DNA from: Chinchilla lanigera
Taxonomy: Eukaryota > Chordata > Mammalia > Rodentia > Chinchillidae
Direction: 5' to 3'
Assembly (NCBI RefSeq): GCF_000276665.1
Contig: NW_004955433.1
Location: 18,747,513 to 18,811,512, forward strand
Length of the DNA stretch: 64,000 bases
Shown here: positions 48,955 to 60,722 of the stretch, in pieces
Layout: the number at the start of each line of letters is the position of its first letter
Position numbering within the stretch: the stretch's first letter is position 1
The notes under the pieces: model-generated
The model's input: the letters and a program-made list of their open reading frames with translations, nothing else
Database searches by the model: none
Told to the model about the DNA's origin: nothing
Position numbers and translations under genes: made by a program

Positions 48955-49075
48955 AACCCTTGCCCCCAGACTCCTGAACTAGAAGGTGTTAGAGTAGCAC
49001 CTAGGAATCTGCAAATTTTAAAGTTTTCTGGGTGGTTCTGGTCCACACATTCCACTCCAAGAACTACTGTTTTGA
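48955..49075 (+). mobile_element. MER20-like hAT-Charlie relic, 3' half
   Basis: 'cacctaggaatctgcaaatt' + 'ttctgggtggttctggtcca' + 'ccaagaactactg' follows the MER20 3' order (gaatctgcatttctaacaag, ggtgatgctgatgctgctgg, tttgagaaccactg). Only the 3' half is visible. Confidence 0.6.
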
Positions 49076-50249
49076 GCAAGGAAAAATAGTTGGTGTTCGT
49101 GGTCCCTTCATCATTATTCATTAAGAGTTTATTTTGGCAAGTTTACAACTTAGCACATGATGTGTTGGGGAAAAAAGTGATTAAAATAGTGAATCTTTAA
49201 ATCATCTTCCAAATATCCCATGAACTCACTCTGGTAAAGACTAGGTTAAGCCGTGTTTGACATTTCATTTAATTTAAATGCAGATAGCCACCACCTGGGC
49301 ATTTTATCTAATATTAGATGCCTAGTAGATCACTTGAAGGATTCTGTCATTAAAATACATTAAGATACCACTATTAATAAGGATGGAATCTTCATGATAA
49401 AATAATACCAGAGTACAGTTAACTTTAAACAACAGAAGAAAAAGAAGAGCAGATTTATCCAAGGAAGTGTAACTCTAGAGATGCATACTGTATGGGTTTG
49501 CCACACAGGTAGAAAATAGGAATTATACAGTGCCTGCTGTGAGCTATTACCGCTTTCGTTGGATTTTTAAATAATTAGACAACTATTTGATGGGAATAGT
49601 ATAAAAATTTCTGTACCTGATAGGGATTTCTATTACTATGCATCTAACCTTCAGTTTAAATATTCCCCTTTCTACTTATAAAGTTAGGGTGCAACTGAAG
49701 AGTTGAATGCTTAACTATTTAATACAAAATTTTTCAACTTCAAGGGAACCTGAAAGAAAAATATATATCTCTATCCGAAGAAAAGAGACATCTGGGCTTT
49801 CAGGAAGAACTGCTTTCCAGTCTATGTTTCAATTTTGGTGGGAACAGAAGCTGTTTTTGAAACTGATTTAAAAACAATCTTTCTAAGGCATGGTACTAAA
49901 AAATTGAGAATGAAATGGCATGATTTTCACTTCAAAATAGATTATCCATAAGTTAACCATAATTCTAAATTCAAATCCAGGTGTTTAAATAAAGACTGTT
50001 TATTAAATCTTATTTTGGACTCATTATCTAAAGTCCAATTATTAACACTAGTGTATCACTGCCATTAACTTTTATTCCATTAATAACTTTTAAAAGTCAA
50101 GAAGTCAGCAAACAGTACATTCCTGATGATCTGATCTGTTAACAAGCATAACAGCATCATGGGATCTGTTAGAAATATGTCCATGAGTTCTTGTAGATAT
50201 GATTCATTGACTTGATCTTAGGTGCCAGGCAAAATAATCTATAAGATTT

Positions 50250-50335
50250 CCCCTCATCTCTGCTATTAGAACAATATTTGGCACGTGGAAACTATTTAAT
50301 AAGTATTGACTGAATGAATCACTGGATGGAAGCAT
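50250..50335 (+). mobile_element. L2 LINE 3'-terminal fragment
   Basis: 'acaatatttggcacgtggaa' + 'actatttaataagtattgac' + 'tgaatgaatcactg' matches the L2 3' end pattern. Confidence 0.6.
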
Positions 50336-51410
50336 AAATATATGATGGCAGGCACATTTTAACACCATTGTTAATCTTCCCAATGTGATGAGCATTAAGA
50401 ACCTTAAACCTGTAGTGCATCAAAAACATTGTCTCATTTCAGATATGTCTAGTTATAAATTCTCTATGTCTTTTTTCTCTAATATGGCAGTTTCCCTGAA
50501 AGTACTGGGAACTTCATACTTGCAGTGTATGGCTTTATTTCAAATTTGGTTTACAGCTTCAATATTTTGGAGAACATGTAAGTATGGCTCATCTGTCTTG
50601 GTTGTTCATGCCCTTAGTTTCAGCAAAATAAAACTTCTTTATTGACACCGGTGGATAAAATTCACTAACAAAGGAACCTGAGAAGTCACAGTTCTCTCTA
50701 AATGTGGGCAAATGAGAGAGAATAATTCTGTTCAAAACATTTGAATAGTTTTCAAGACCTCAGGAATATATGTCAGTTCTCTAGGAAGACTTGGCAAGGA
50801 TACCAAACCTGGAATATGCAATTGAAACACATCCAAATTCTCAGATGAAGCTCAATTTTTCCTTTCATGAAATCCTCCAGAAATGATGTGAATTCAATGA
50901 TGATATAAAAGGAATCAACAACAGAATAAAAAGTCATGATTGTGTAGAAGAGGTAGCATAATCTTTTATTTTCTATTTTCATCTATTATTGCTGGTTTAT
51001 TGATATTAACTTTCCTGACATACCAATGTCTGTTTTGAAGAGTAGTATTTTCAACTTAAAAAGCAATATGCAATTTACCCATAAATGAGCTTCACATGGC
51101 TCATATTTGTTAACATGAAAGTGACATTATATAAAGATACCTATGCATAGATATGTATGAGGGAAAAGTCCATGGTATTACATATGGTATTAATAGCTGA
51201 ATAAAATAAAACAATATACTACAAAATAAGTCTTTAAAGGTTTCTAACCATGCATATGAGAAAATAGGAACTATGCATACAAGAAAAATCAACTTATAAT
51301 ACTGATGCTGAATCTAAGTAATGCAAATTATTTCCAATTATTTCAAAACTATACAAGAGTTCAAATGTAATCCTACTTCATATCAATTTGAACGATAGTA
51401 TCAGAATAGT

Positions 51411-51500
51411 TTTTTTGTTGGATTTTTTTTGTACCAGGAATCAAACTCAGGACCTTACGCTTGCCAGGCAGATGCTTGTGCCACTGAGCTACATCCTGAC
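51411..51500 (-). mobile_element. ID SINE, antisense
   Basis: After a T-run, the reverse complement of an ID body: 'gtaccaggaatcaaactcag', 'cttgccaggcagatgcttgt', 'gccactgagctacatcctga'. An imperfect duplication flanks it ('cagaatagttt' from 51402, 'cagaatgtttt' from 51501). Confidence 0.92.
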
Positions 51501-52856
51501 CAGAATGTTTTAACTAATTTGTATGGTAATCGAGTCTTTACCAAGATTTTTTTTTTACTGTGCACTCAACCTGTTTCTCCATGTCACTTTTCTTACGTGA
51601 GACATCGTGTCCTAAGAACTAGATGTACTAGATAACCATTTAAAAGATATATCTTTGAGGTCTAAATCAGGGAAGAAGACAACAAGAGAACACACATACA
51701 GTTCTATAGCTCTTATATTCTAAGTTAAGTCTTCAGTCTTCCAGGTGGATACTTGGCAATTGTACCCTCTTCCAACCACTGCAAAACCTCTGACAATTTT
51801 TGTGTCAATTCTTTCTCTCCCTTTAACTTTATTGGCATTAAATTGTAGTAAAATAATACAAAAAAGGATACTGGATACTCCATACAAAGCTAGGATTTTC
51901 TACTTTATTCTGCTTCCTGTATTTCTTTACTAAACTCTGCCTATCCTCATGTATACATCAATAAGTTTAGCAATATGAAAAAATACATCTTTGCCCTGCC
52001 TTATGAATCCCTCCATACCTAACTTTCCTTAGCAGGATAAAATCCACAGTTCACAGCATAGGGTAGAGATTTCAGTTTATTTTCTTCTCCACTTTCCATT
52101 ATCTTATTTCACAAGAATATAATATTTAGATTACAAACTTTACTGCCTAAGCTGAACATATTATCTATTTTTTATATCCCAGAATAATTTTTTTCCAGAT
52201 GAATCCTATCGACCACTAATTCTATAATTTTCTCTGAGGGAAGCTTGAAAGATTTTTATAATGAGCTAAGTTTGATAAAGATCAAATACCATATAACCCT
52301 TCTGGAGATTAATATGTACTTACAAATATAGGGGAAACTGACTGTTCATCAAAACAAACAGAAGGTAGTGTTTTTTGTTTAACTCAGGGATTTTTATCCT
52401 CATTAGATAAAGTACACATATAAAGAGATGCATGCATACAAACACACACACAGACCTCACACACCAAATCATATCATATATTTGTGTGACACAGCACACA
52501 TTTTTCTCAGACACTTGCTTTTAGAAATGTTAACCTCTAATGCTGCGCCAAGTCTTAAAATTCTGGAAGAACTTTTGAACCTCTGTATGAAAGTGTTGTG
52601 TCTATATAGCTTCGTTATAGCATTACTACCATTCATTTCTTTGCATTTCCAAGAATCTGTCAGCTCACGGGTCTTAAATTGCATCCAATTTAAGTGCTTA
52701 GCATGTAGCCTAGGCATAAAGCCTCTTTCTAGGGTCAGGATGACTTCTTCACAAAGTATGCTTCTCATCGTGGCACCTAAGAGCAAATGCAACAAACACG
52801 TCCATGTACCCATCTTCCTCCTGCACTAAATTATAATTCATTAATTTAGAGGTTAA

Positions 52857-52945
52857 TGGGGCTGGGGATTTAGCTCAGCGCCACAGTGCCTGTCTGGCAA
52901 GCGCAAGGTCATGAGTTCGATTCAAGGTACCGGAAAAAAGAAAAA
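52857..52945 (+). mobile_element. ID SINE
   Basis: Sense ID body ('gctggggatttagctcagcg', 'cacagtgcctgtctggcaag', 'gagttcgattcaaggtaccg') with an A-rich tail. It is flanked by a 14-bp duplication with one mismatch: aatttagaggttaa at 52843-52856 and aatttagtggttaa at 52946-52959. Confidence 0.96.
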
Positions 52946-53184
52946 AATTTAGTGGTTAAAAAATGAGCAAGTATAAACCAATCTGCAGTTGTCCAAGATT
53001 TTTAAAACATCATTTACACAATTTTCTCTGTGAATCATCAGTGTCAGTTAGATTAGGGACCAGATTAAACTGTGTAGAATTAATAGTCACACAAGAGTGT
53101 CAGACAATTCTTCCAAAACACGCAAACAAAAGTTCTGAAAATATTTAGATATTATGTATTCTATATGTTGATCCAGTGAACTTG

Positions 53185-53215
53185 AAAAAAAAAAAAAAAA
53201 GAAAAAGAAAAAAAA
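53185..53215. repeat. A-rich tract
   Basis: A-runs separated by single G. No SINE body lies upstream of it. Confidence 0.9.
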
Positions 53216-54429
53216 GCAACTCCACAAATTCATATGGGGAAGAATAAAGTATGGCTCCTTTATTCCTTTGCCCATGAAAAATGAAACACATGTAAATGAT
53301 CATAGGAAGAATTATTCCAATACAGGGCTATAGATCGTCCTCTAGTTTACTCACCCATCAGGTATGTTGTTTCAAACTAGGTCAGGCATATATAACAGTA
53401 ACAATAAAACCTAACTAGTACAATATTAATAAAATATGTTTTGCTTTTATACTATAAAACCATTATATTATATTATATATATATAATCTTATGTAAAATG
53501 ATAAGGATCAGAAATGTGTAGTCCAGATGTTTTTCAAATTTTGCATATTTTTCTGTACTTACTGAAATATCTATTTGTAAATGTAATGAAATATCTTCAA
53601 GATGTGACCCAAAATTTTAAAAATTGATTTATATTTCATGTATACTATATACACTTAGCCTAATGGTTAACTTACAGAATATTTTTAGTCTTCGGTGTGT
53701 ATGTTGAAAAATATTGTGCTACATATGGTTTCTTCAAGTACTGTTTCATGTATTTTATTAATTTACCATTTTCTAACTCCACCCAAAATGGTACTTTATG
53801 CATTTTGTTGAAGCTATCAATTTTATCTGTTTTAAAGTCAATCCTCACTCTCTCTTATGTATGCAGATAGATCATTAAAGATGCTTGCTGGTGGGAAATT
53901 TAAAATGAAATCTCTTATATTTATTATTTCATGAGTTATAAAATACCATAATTTTTTATTGTTTCATATTTATTAGAAAAAGACCCACAAAACCTGAAAT
54001 ATAAATAAATAAAATTTAGAAATAATCCATTCCTTGTGTTTATCAAGGGATAATTAATTATGTTTAATTTTTGTATCAAGTATTATTTGTTTTCATTTAA
54101 GGTTTAGGAAATGATTTTGAGTAAAGTATGCTACAAGTTGAGGGACTGATTTTTTTTCTTCTCAGCCAATGCTTATTTTTGATCTTATCCTCATGGTTAT
54201 TTTTCTAAGATGTACATCACACAGGCATTAGAATTTCCAAGTTTTGGTTCCCTGAGAAGCATTAAGAGGTCTTAAAAAGTACCCACTTATCATGGCTGTA
54301 GATAAAAACCTATAGTCTTTTAGCAGACTCAATTTTCATATCTGTGAACTGCGGGTACCAAAACTCAACACCCAGAGTGGTGATGTAGATGACACAAGGA
54401 ATGACCAAAATATACTGTGAATGATTGAG

Positions 54430-54665
54430 TCTAAAAACTTATTTCAGTAAAAGACACATTGCAATTAACTGCTTTCCCATCCTCCCCTCGGTGTGAACAC
54501 ATTTTCCCCTTCATTCTTGCCACTTTCTGAAGCAGTTCTGGAACTCTGCATTCCTGAGTATCTTTATGATTTGTGATAAAAAAAAGGTGATGAATGCTAC
54601 TTAGTGCCATCCAAGGGAAATGCAGGCTTGTAAAATATTTATAGTATGTCCTCATCCACTTTATG
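54430..54665 (-). mobile_element. Decayed transposon-like repeat, copy 2 of 3 (inverted)
   Basis: On the minus strand: 'aagtggatgaggacatacta', 'gatactcaggaatgcagagt', 'tccagaactgcttcagaaag', 'tggcaagaatgaagggg', then 'aattgcaatgtgtcttttac'. One frame gives AEFQNCFRKWQE before a stop. It matches copy 1 (47060-47300) block by block and is opposite in orientation to copy 3. Confidence 0.55.
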
Positions 54666-54779
54666 TGCCAGATTGTGCACCATGTATCTTCTAACTCCTC
54701 CTCAAAATCAAAAGAATCTTAAAAGATAAATTTTGAGTTAATGGAGAACATTCATATAGAGTTATCCAGGACAGCACCA

Positions 54780-54910
54780 TTAAAGACTCATGAAAGAAGA
54801 CAACCAAAACCTCTTCAGAAAATGACAAGAACAATGAGATAAGTGTGTGTGAAGTGTGAGAGAGAGAATTTTGTGAGGGGAGATTAACTGTTACTCATCT
54901 TTTACTATAA
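54780..54910 (+). mobile_element. Decayed transposon-like repeat, copy 3 of 3
   Basis: 'aaaacctcttcagaaaatga' + 'caagaacaatgagataagtg' + 'gagaattttgtgaggggaga' + 'ttactcatcttttac' aligns with copy 1 (47185-47280). More diverged, with several stops. It lies about 115 nt from copy 2, head to head. Confidence 0.5.
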
Positions 54911-55117
54911 TATATTCTTTTTATTTAAACATGCACCATATTTTTTATCATGTCACATATGTTAAATTTTGGATACATTATTGAATTTACATAAGTCAGC
55001 AGCTTCCTAAATTTCTTCTCTTTATCTCCGGTGCCAACACCCTAGAACAGGTTATCTTTACTTTTGAGGGAACAGCTTCTTAAATAATCTTTCTACTTGA
55101 TCATGGTGGGGCACGTC

Positions 55118-55144
55118 TGTGTGTGTGTGTGTGTGTGCGCGCGC
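55118..55144. repeat. (TG)n(CG)n alternating purine-pyrimidine tract
   Basis: GT repeats run directly into GCGCGC, about 26 nt of strict alternation. The CGCG block is rare in this CpG-poor intron. Confidence 0.9.
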
Positions 55145-55249
55145 TCACACGAGCATAGATTTTACCTGGACAAGAAATTCTTTCTATCTGATCTCTTTTT
55201 TGCTTTTGCTAGCCAGAGATTCTTCCATTCTTCCACCAGACCAACGTTT

Positions 55250-55615
55250 TTCTCCCTCAGGGTCTCTGCATGTGCGGATCTTGCTGACAAGCTGCCTTTT
55301 ATGCCTAGTCCTTTCTCATTTTTCCAGTTTCAGCTTAAATGAGACACATGTAAAGTGTAACTTTCTCTGACAACACTATTACCTCCTTGCACTTTCTTTG
55401 TTCTCCTCTGTCTAGTTGCTTTAATGTTTATTTCAACCCAGTTTTTAAATATTTTAATTGTATTTTTTATTCATTCCATTCTTTTCATAATTTCTCTTCC
55501 TCATTAAGCTTCATCAGAACACTCAATTTTACCTTTCATGCTGCTCCTCCAGATTGCCTTACAATGATTAGCATCTTGTAGATGCATAATAAATATTGTT
55601 CAATAAATAAATGAA
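55250..55615 (+). mobile_element. L2 LINE 3' region
   Basis: 'ctccctcagggtctctgcat', 'ccagtttcagcttaaatgag', 'aactttctctgacaacacta', 'ttacctccttg', and finally 'tagcatcttgtagatgcata' + 'ataaatattgttcaataaat' + 'aaatgaa'. This follows the L2 order. Confidence 0.7.
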
Positions 55616-55619
55616 CAGC

Positions 55620-58600
55620 TTTTTTATCCAAGGAGGTTAACATGTGTACTGTGTGTCTGTGAGTAAAACAATTGTTTCCATAGTGATGTCTGAGAATTTA
55701 ATTTTTGAAATATTTGTCATTGCTGAATGAAGTGAGTTGTAAGTAGAATTCTAAGACTTTGCAAATATGTTACACATATCAGACATCAACTGGATACATA
55801 TCACTAAGAAATATGGGTGACTATAATTTTTGGAGCTGGGATATTCCCATAATAAAGAAACCTTTTATTGTTACAATATTGATGGAGATAATAAAATGAG
55901 ATTCAAAGAGGTAAGCCAAAGGATTATAGTTTTGTTTTGTTCTTTTTTTCCTGAGTCAGGCATAACTTTATGACACTAAGAAACAGACTACAGCTAGTGC
56001 AGATGGTGCTGAACCTCCCGTTAAACTCAGTGTCATAGTTATGGGAGAAGCACTGCCCTTGAAGGAAAGAAGCTCTTAAGCAGGCTGTCACCTAACTAAC
56101 TTGCAATTTTTCTGAGGCAAAATAATATACTTTGACTCACCTAGAAAGTCAACAGTCAGTTCAGTCCTCTGGGTTGATGAATCGTCTGAAGCCAGTTTCT
56201 CTAATTCTGTGTACTACAAATCACCACCACACAGTATTATCCAAAATGAGATCTTGCTAAGGAGAGAAGATGTGGAGGGAGCTCTGGAAGACACTCTGGC
56301 TAACATTGGCTTCTAGTGTTCTCTATTCTTCTTTCAAGCTTGGTCCTGAATATGATGTTGTCAAGCATACTGAAAGCAGTTACTGGTTTTTCCACATTTG
56401 TTACCTTTGCCTCCATCTGTCCAGCCAGATTACCATTCTCCTCAGGCAGAATATGGTTTATCTCCAGCTTATTTGCCAGTACTTGATAGACATTTTCTTT
56501 CCCCAGTAGAACTTGTCCTACATTGACAAGACTTTTCATCGAAATATCTCCGTTTCCCTTTGTCCCTTTAGCTTCCATTTTTTCCCAAATCATTTGAATC
56601 ATTTTCCCACAAATCTATCATTTACACTTTAACTACATATTTGCTAGAATATTCTATGTTGATGAAAGCCTGATTTTTAGGTCTTGCATACCGTTACATT
56701 CTCAGGGCTTAGCCAAGCTGTGGCACATATAGCAACTGTAGAGTTAACTTAATGACAAAAAACTAGCCCTGTATTAGACATGTGAACTGGCAGACATAAT
56801 TTTACTTTCTAATTTAGGAATTATCACTTTACATTCCCATTTTACCTCAAACAATAGAGAGGCAAAAAATGAGAGTATTTTCTTTATACTCATTAAACAG
56901 AGAGCCAAGTAATGTATAGATGACTATATGTGGCCTATATCAGAAATACATCAGCATCTACAGCTGTACACAGTCTGGTATCTCTGATTTAAGACAACTT
57001 TCTTCAAACTATTAGATGTTTTTAAGTAGAGGTAACTAGCAGCACCAATGTACTATATTATTTAATTAGGTAACATCAGGATTATTTAAAAGAATTCCAA
57101 CCAAAATGAACTCAGGTTGATTTTGTGGATAGGGACCTCAATTTCCCTATGGTGGTGGTTGTTACTCTCTTCATGGAACAAATTCAAGGGTGTTACCTGT
57201 TTCCTTTTTCAGAATCATGACGAGGTGGTAGGAGCAAGTATGACTTCCAATTCTACATTCAAAGTGAAACTCTTCCTCTTTTAACACACGTGCATTATGA
57301 ACAGAGCTAAACATCCAGAGAAGACAAAAGTGTCTGCCTGTTCCCCTTATTTTGTTCCCCTTATTTTGAATTCTGACTCTATTTAGGTGAGTTCACTTCT
57401 ATGGAAAAGAAAAAATTGTGATGTGTTCTCTATATGTATGTGAATGCCCTCAACAGCTCAACAATTTGTTCAGGTGGAATTTTCTGGTGGTTGGTCCATG
57501 GTTATTGCTAAAGATATCCAGTTACACCCAGGAAGTTGATTCCCTTCATGTTTAATCTTAAATCCACATCTTCCAGGTGCACAAGACCTTTGAATGTCAC
57601 CTGCACTCCTTTCCTCAAGCTATTGTGAAGCAGACATTTATTGTAAAAAAAAATTGAGATAAAGATGAATTTCATGCTAATTCAGTTTTTGACATTTATT
57701 TTTCAAGACAGTGTGATCATCTGAGAATGAAGATTCTAAGTCCAAAGTGAGTCAGCCATCATGCAATACTACCAGCGATCAGTCAAAGTGACTCCATGTC
57801 AAAATTCTATCAGTGAACACTATTTGGTGTGAATAACAAATACAAATTTTGGAAAATAGTAAATATAAAAATTACAGTATGAAACATCAAAAATGACCTA
57901 AGAATGACATAAGAAATAAAATATGAATAATGGCTGACATTAAGAGTTCAGATAATTTAGGAAATTCATCTACACAGCTACATATGCCTAAACCAGCCAG
58001 TCATATGTCCACAGATGTCACTAAACAGCGTGCACTGACACCCACATAATGCATACACATTTCTTTACAGAATGAGTCATTCATTTTGGTTTGCAAAAAT
58101 CATAAAACAAAGCATCAACCTTTTTATTTTAATCTTGCAGAAAAAAGGTGAGAAAACAATGTAGTTTTTCTGAAGATAAGATCTGCTGAGAAATCATTAA
58201 AGCCTTGGAAACAGTCAAAATCCACAAAGTAAAACCTCTAGATTGCTAGACATCCAAGAAGCATACTTGTCAATACAATGAGTGCAGCTAAAGTTTAATT
58301 TGTGAAATATCAATGTCATTGACTCTCTGAACCTCTGTGATGTGTCCTGCATGAGTAATGAAGTTTTATTTAAATTCTCAAGTATTTTACACATTCTGAA
58401 TGATACAAAAAGCTAGTTTATGTGTGTGATGGGCCACATCAGCCCAGTGATTTTTCTGGCCCATGCAACAACCATACCCTTGAAACTGACCTGCTGTATT
58501 TTGATCAAACTCTCTTTGCCAAAAAATTCACAACCTTAGCTAATATATATATATACGTTATCCATGTATACACACACACTGCCGTTCTCAAAGAATCACA

Positions 58601-59260
58601 AATAAATATGTTCAGAAACACAGCTGATAGAGGGCAATTCCTCATGATAAGATTAAGAAATATTTGTGCTCATGTAGAATATTATGTACATAAAAATGGA
58701 TGCCTGCTAAAACTGAATGTTTTGATGAGATCACAGTGTCTAGACGCTTAAAGTTGATGAATTATATTATTAGGATTTAGCTTTATTTTGTGTGTGGGGG
58801 CGATGCATCCTATTTTGGTAGATGGAAATGATGCTAAACTTTCAGATATGTGGAGTAAGTAGTTTGGGGGAAAATACCCATAGTCTTATGGGCAAGCAAT
58901 ACATTCTTCTTTTATAATAATTAAATAAAATCAGAGCTACAGTGCTATTCCTTTCTTTAGAGAAAAAAAACCCTTGACTTTTGTCAGGTAAACTGCTTGG
59001 CAAACAGTAAGTTTAATTTCTAACACCCACATGAGGCACAAGAATAGTTGGATTAACAACTCCAGTGTCATGCTGTCAGCTGCTGTTTATTTAAATTAAA
59101 ATGTCACCATCCAGAAATAAATTAGGAAGTTGAAAAATGATAAATTTTTAAAACATACAGTACTTTGGCACCTTGTTAAAATAAATCTATTACATTGTGA
59201 TTTTGTAGAATTTTACATAGGCTATTTCCATTTTGACATTCAGAGTGTAGCAGGTTCTTG
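55620..59260. other. Intronic DNA, little recognised
   Basis: No element could be named with confidence. A short direct duplication 'ccccttattttg' occurs near 57342-57369. Open frames at 56270-56509 and, on the opposite strand, 56300-56602 overlap antiparallel and carry no signature. Confidence 0.4.
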
Positions 59261-59264
59261 TTTT

Positions 59265-59460
59265 TGTTTTTGTTCTTCTTGTTACTTTAACTTTTCCTCT
59301 TTTCCAGCCTCTCATTTCTTTCCCTTTTCATTCTTTTCCTCCTCTTTTTCCTTCCGCTGTCCTCTTCCTTTCCACTTCATTCTCTCCCTCTTTCCTTCTC
59401 CTTTCCCTCCTTCCTTCCTTTCCTTCCATCCTTCATTCCCACTTTCCTTCCCATTTTGTA
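59265..59460. repeat. Polypyrimidine (CT/CCTT-rich) tract
   Basis: A near-continuous C/T run of nearly 200 nt on the plus strand, with CCTT/TTCC units around 59395-59430. It explains the 131-codon Phe/Ser/Pro-rich open frame at 59130-59525. Confidence 0.9.
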
Positions 59461-60079
59461 ATTCCATTATTTTTTCTTTCTGCTTATCTTTTTGTCACTG
59501 TGTTCATTATCCTTATCTATGCTAGATGAGGAAGGTGAAAAGAAATGCCCCAACATTACACAATTATTAGGGAATTTACATGCAGTCTAAAATGAGTTGT
59601 TCAACTCATGTTTATCTAAATATATCTACATATGTACAGATTCCAGTATTCACATCCCATAACTTCTGTTCTTGGACTCCACTATTTTGTGCTATTCACA
59701 TGTTTGATAGAAACAGAAAATCACCACCTCTACGAGCTTTGCAGTTGCTTCTTCTCAGGTGAAGGTTAGAATGTAGGCCTTATCTCTCTAAGCCAATCTG
59801 CAGTTACCATTTATATCCAGATATATTTTTAGATAGTGATTTGGCTCTGGGTTCATGGTACAGTAGGTTTTCTAACTTTTAGGAGCCAGTTTGGTCATCA
59901 GTAGGAAGAGAATGAACATCTGAGGAGGAAAAATATTCCCTTTCTATTTCTGTTTGAATGCTTCTTCCCTGTAACTTTGCAAACACAAAATGATGCAACA
60001 CACACTCTACTGCAGGTTAATTAAATATGAGACAGTGGTATACAAACATATTCAGCATTAACAACATGGAGATATTTAC

Positions 60080-60201
60080 TTGGCCGGGTTTTCCATTTTC
60101 ACATAAAAATGCCTCATATTCGGATGCGAATTCAGGGGCGTTGTCATTGACATCCAGGACTTTAATAGCAACAGGTACTCGTGATATCTGACTGTGGTTC
60201 C
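60080..60201 (-). CDS. CDH8: Cadherin-8 internal exon, EC4 end / EC4-EC5 linker (partial CDS)
   Basis: A 122-nt exon of a type II classical cadherin, a calcium-dependent single-pass cell-adhesion protein of the neuronal plasma membrane. On the minus strand it follows a pyrimidine-rich acceptor (ttttccttcccatag) and ends at a GTAAAT donor. The first two bases complete a codon begun in the previous exon (phase 1). The next 40 codons are open, from [15 protein letters not shown] through [16 protein letters not shown] to [14 protein letters not shown] is the calcium-binding linker motif closing EC4, and CENGKPGQ opens EC5. NHS is an N-glycosylation sequon. It joins in frame (phase 0) to the exon at 45638-45755. 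The paralogs CDH10, CDH12 and CDH18 differ at many of these residues as I recall them, so CDH8 is preferred; CDH11 is the next closest. Assignment is by memory, without a search. Confidence 0.9.
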
Positions 60202-60599
60202 CTATGGGAAGGAAAACATAAAATCAGCATTGAGGGCATTTCATTTTTACCTGCAAGTCAACCTTCCCTTTCTGCATCTATTTCCACCTCCCTAATTGGG
60301 ATGTTCTCCACATGGTGATTATGGAGTCTGACCACTCATTAAGAAAATATAGCTAGTGTCTGACTACTTTAAATTTGTTACATTATTATTTCAAAAACCA
60401 TTTATTGGAGTTTAGCTTGAAAAAGATCATATGTAAATAAATTACAGAAGGTTTCTCTGACGAAGCAAGCTTCATTTCATTTATTAATCCCATTATTTAA
60501 AAGAAAAATGTTGTAGGCAGTGAGGATTTATATCTTTGCTTATTGTGGGTAGAAAATCAATTGGGAACTACTGTTTGTTTTGCTAACTATGTAAATAGG

Positions 60600-60722
60600 T
60601 AGAGAAAGATATACATAGATATATGGTGATATAGAGATATAAATATATAGATATATAGATGAAAATACATATAAATATATAGATATGTAGAGTATAGATA
60701 TGGATACAGATATATAGAGAGA
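60600..60722. repeat. GATA/TATA-rich tandem tract
   Basis: Imperfect (GATATA)n and (ATATAGAT)n units. It accounts for two overlapping Tyr/Ile/Ser-rich minus-strand open frames. Confidence 0.9.

Larger units (their letters stand above)
45756..60079 (-). other. CDH8: CDH8 intron between the EC4-end and EC5-start exons
   Basis: A 14,324-nt phase-0 GT-AG intron defined by the two exons. It contains ID SINEs, MIR, L2 and MER20-like relics, three copies of a decayed transposase-like repeat and one assembly gap. No further exon with cadherin similarity was found on either strand. Confidence 0.87.

Noticed and set aside
54431..54655. 74-codon minus-strand open frame as a gene
   Set aside because: It is a frame-shifted remnant inside the decayed transposon-like repeat.
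59130..59525. 131-codon Phe/Ser/Pro-rich open frame
   Set aside because: It is the translation of the polypyrimidine tract.
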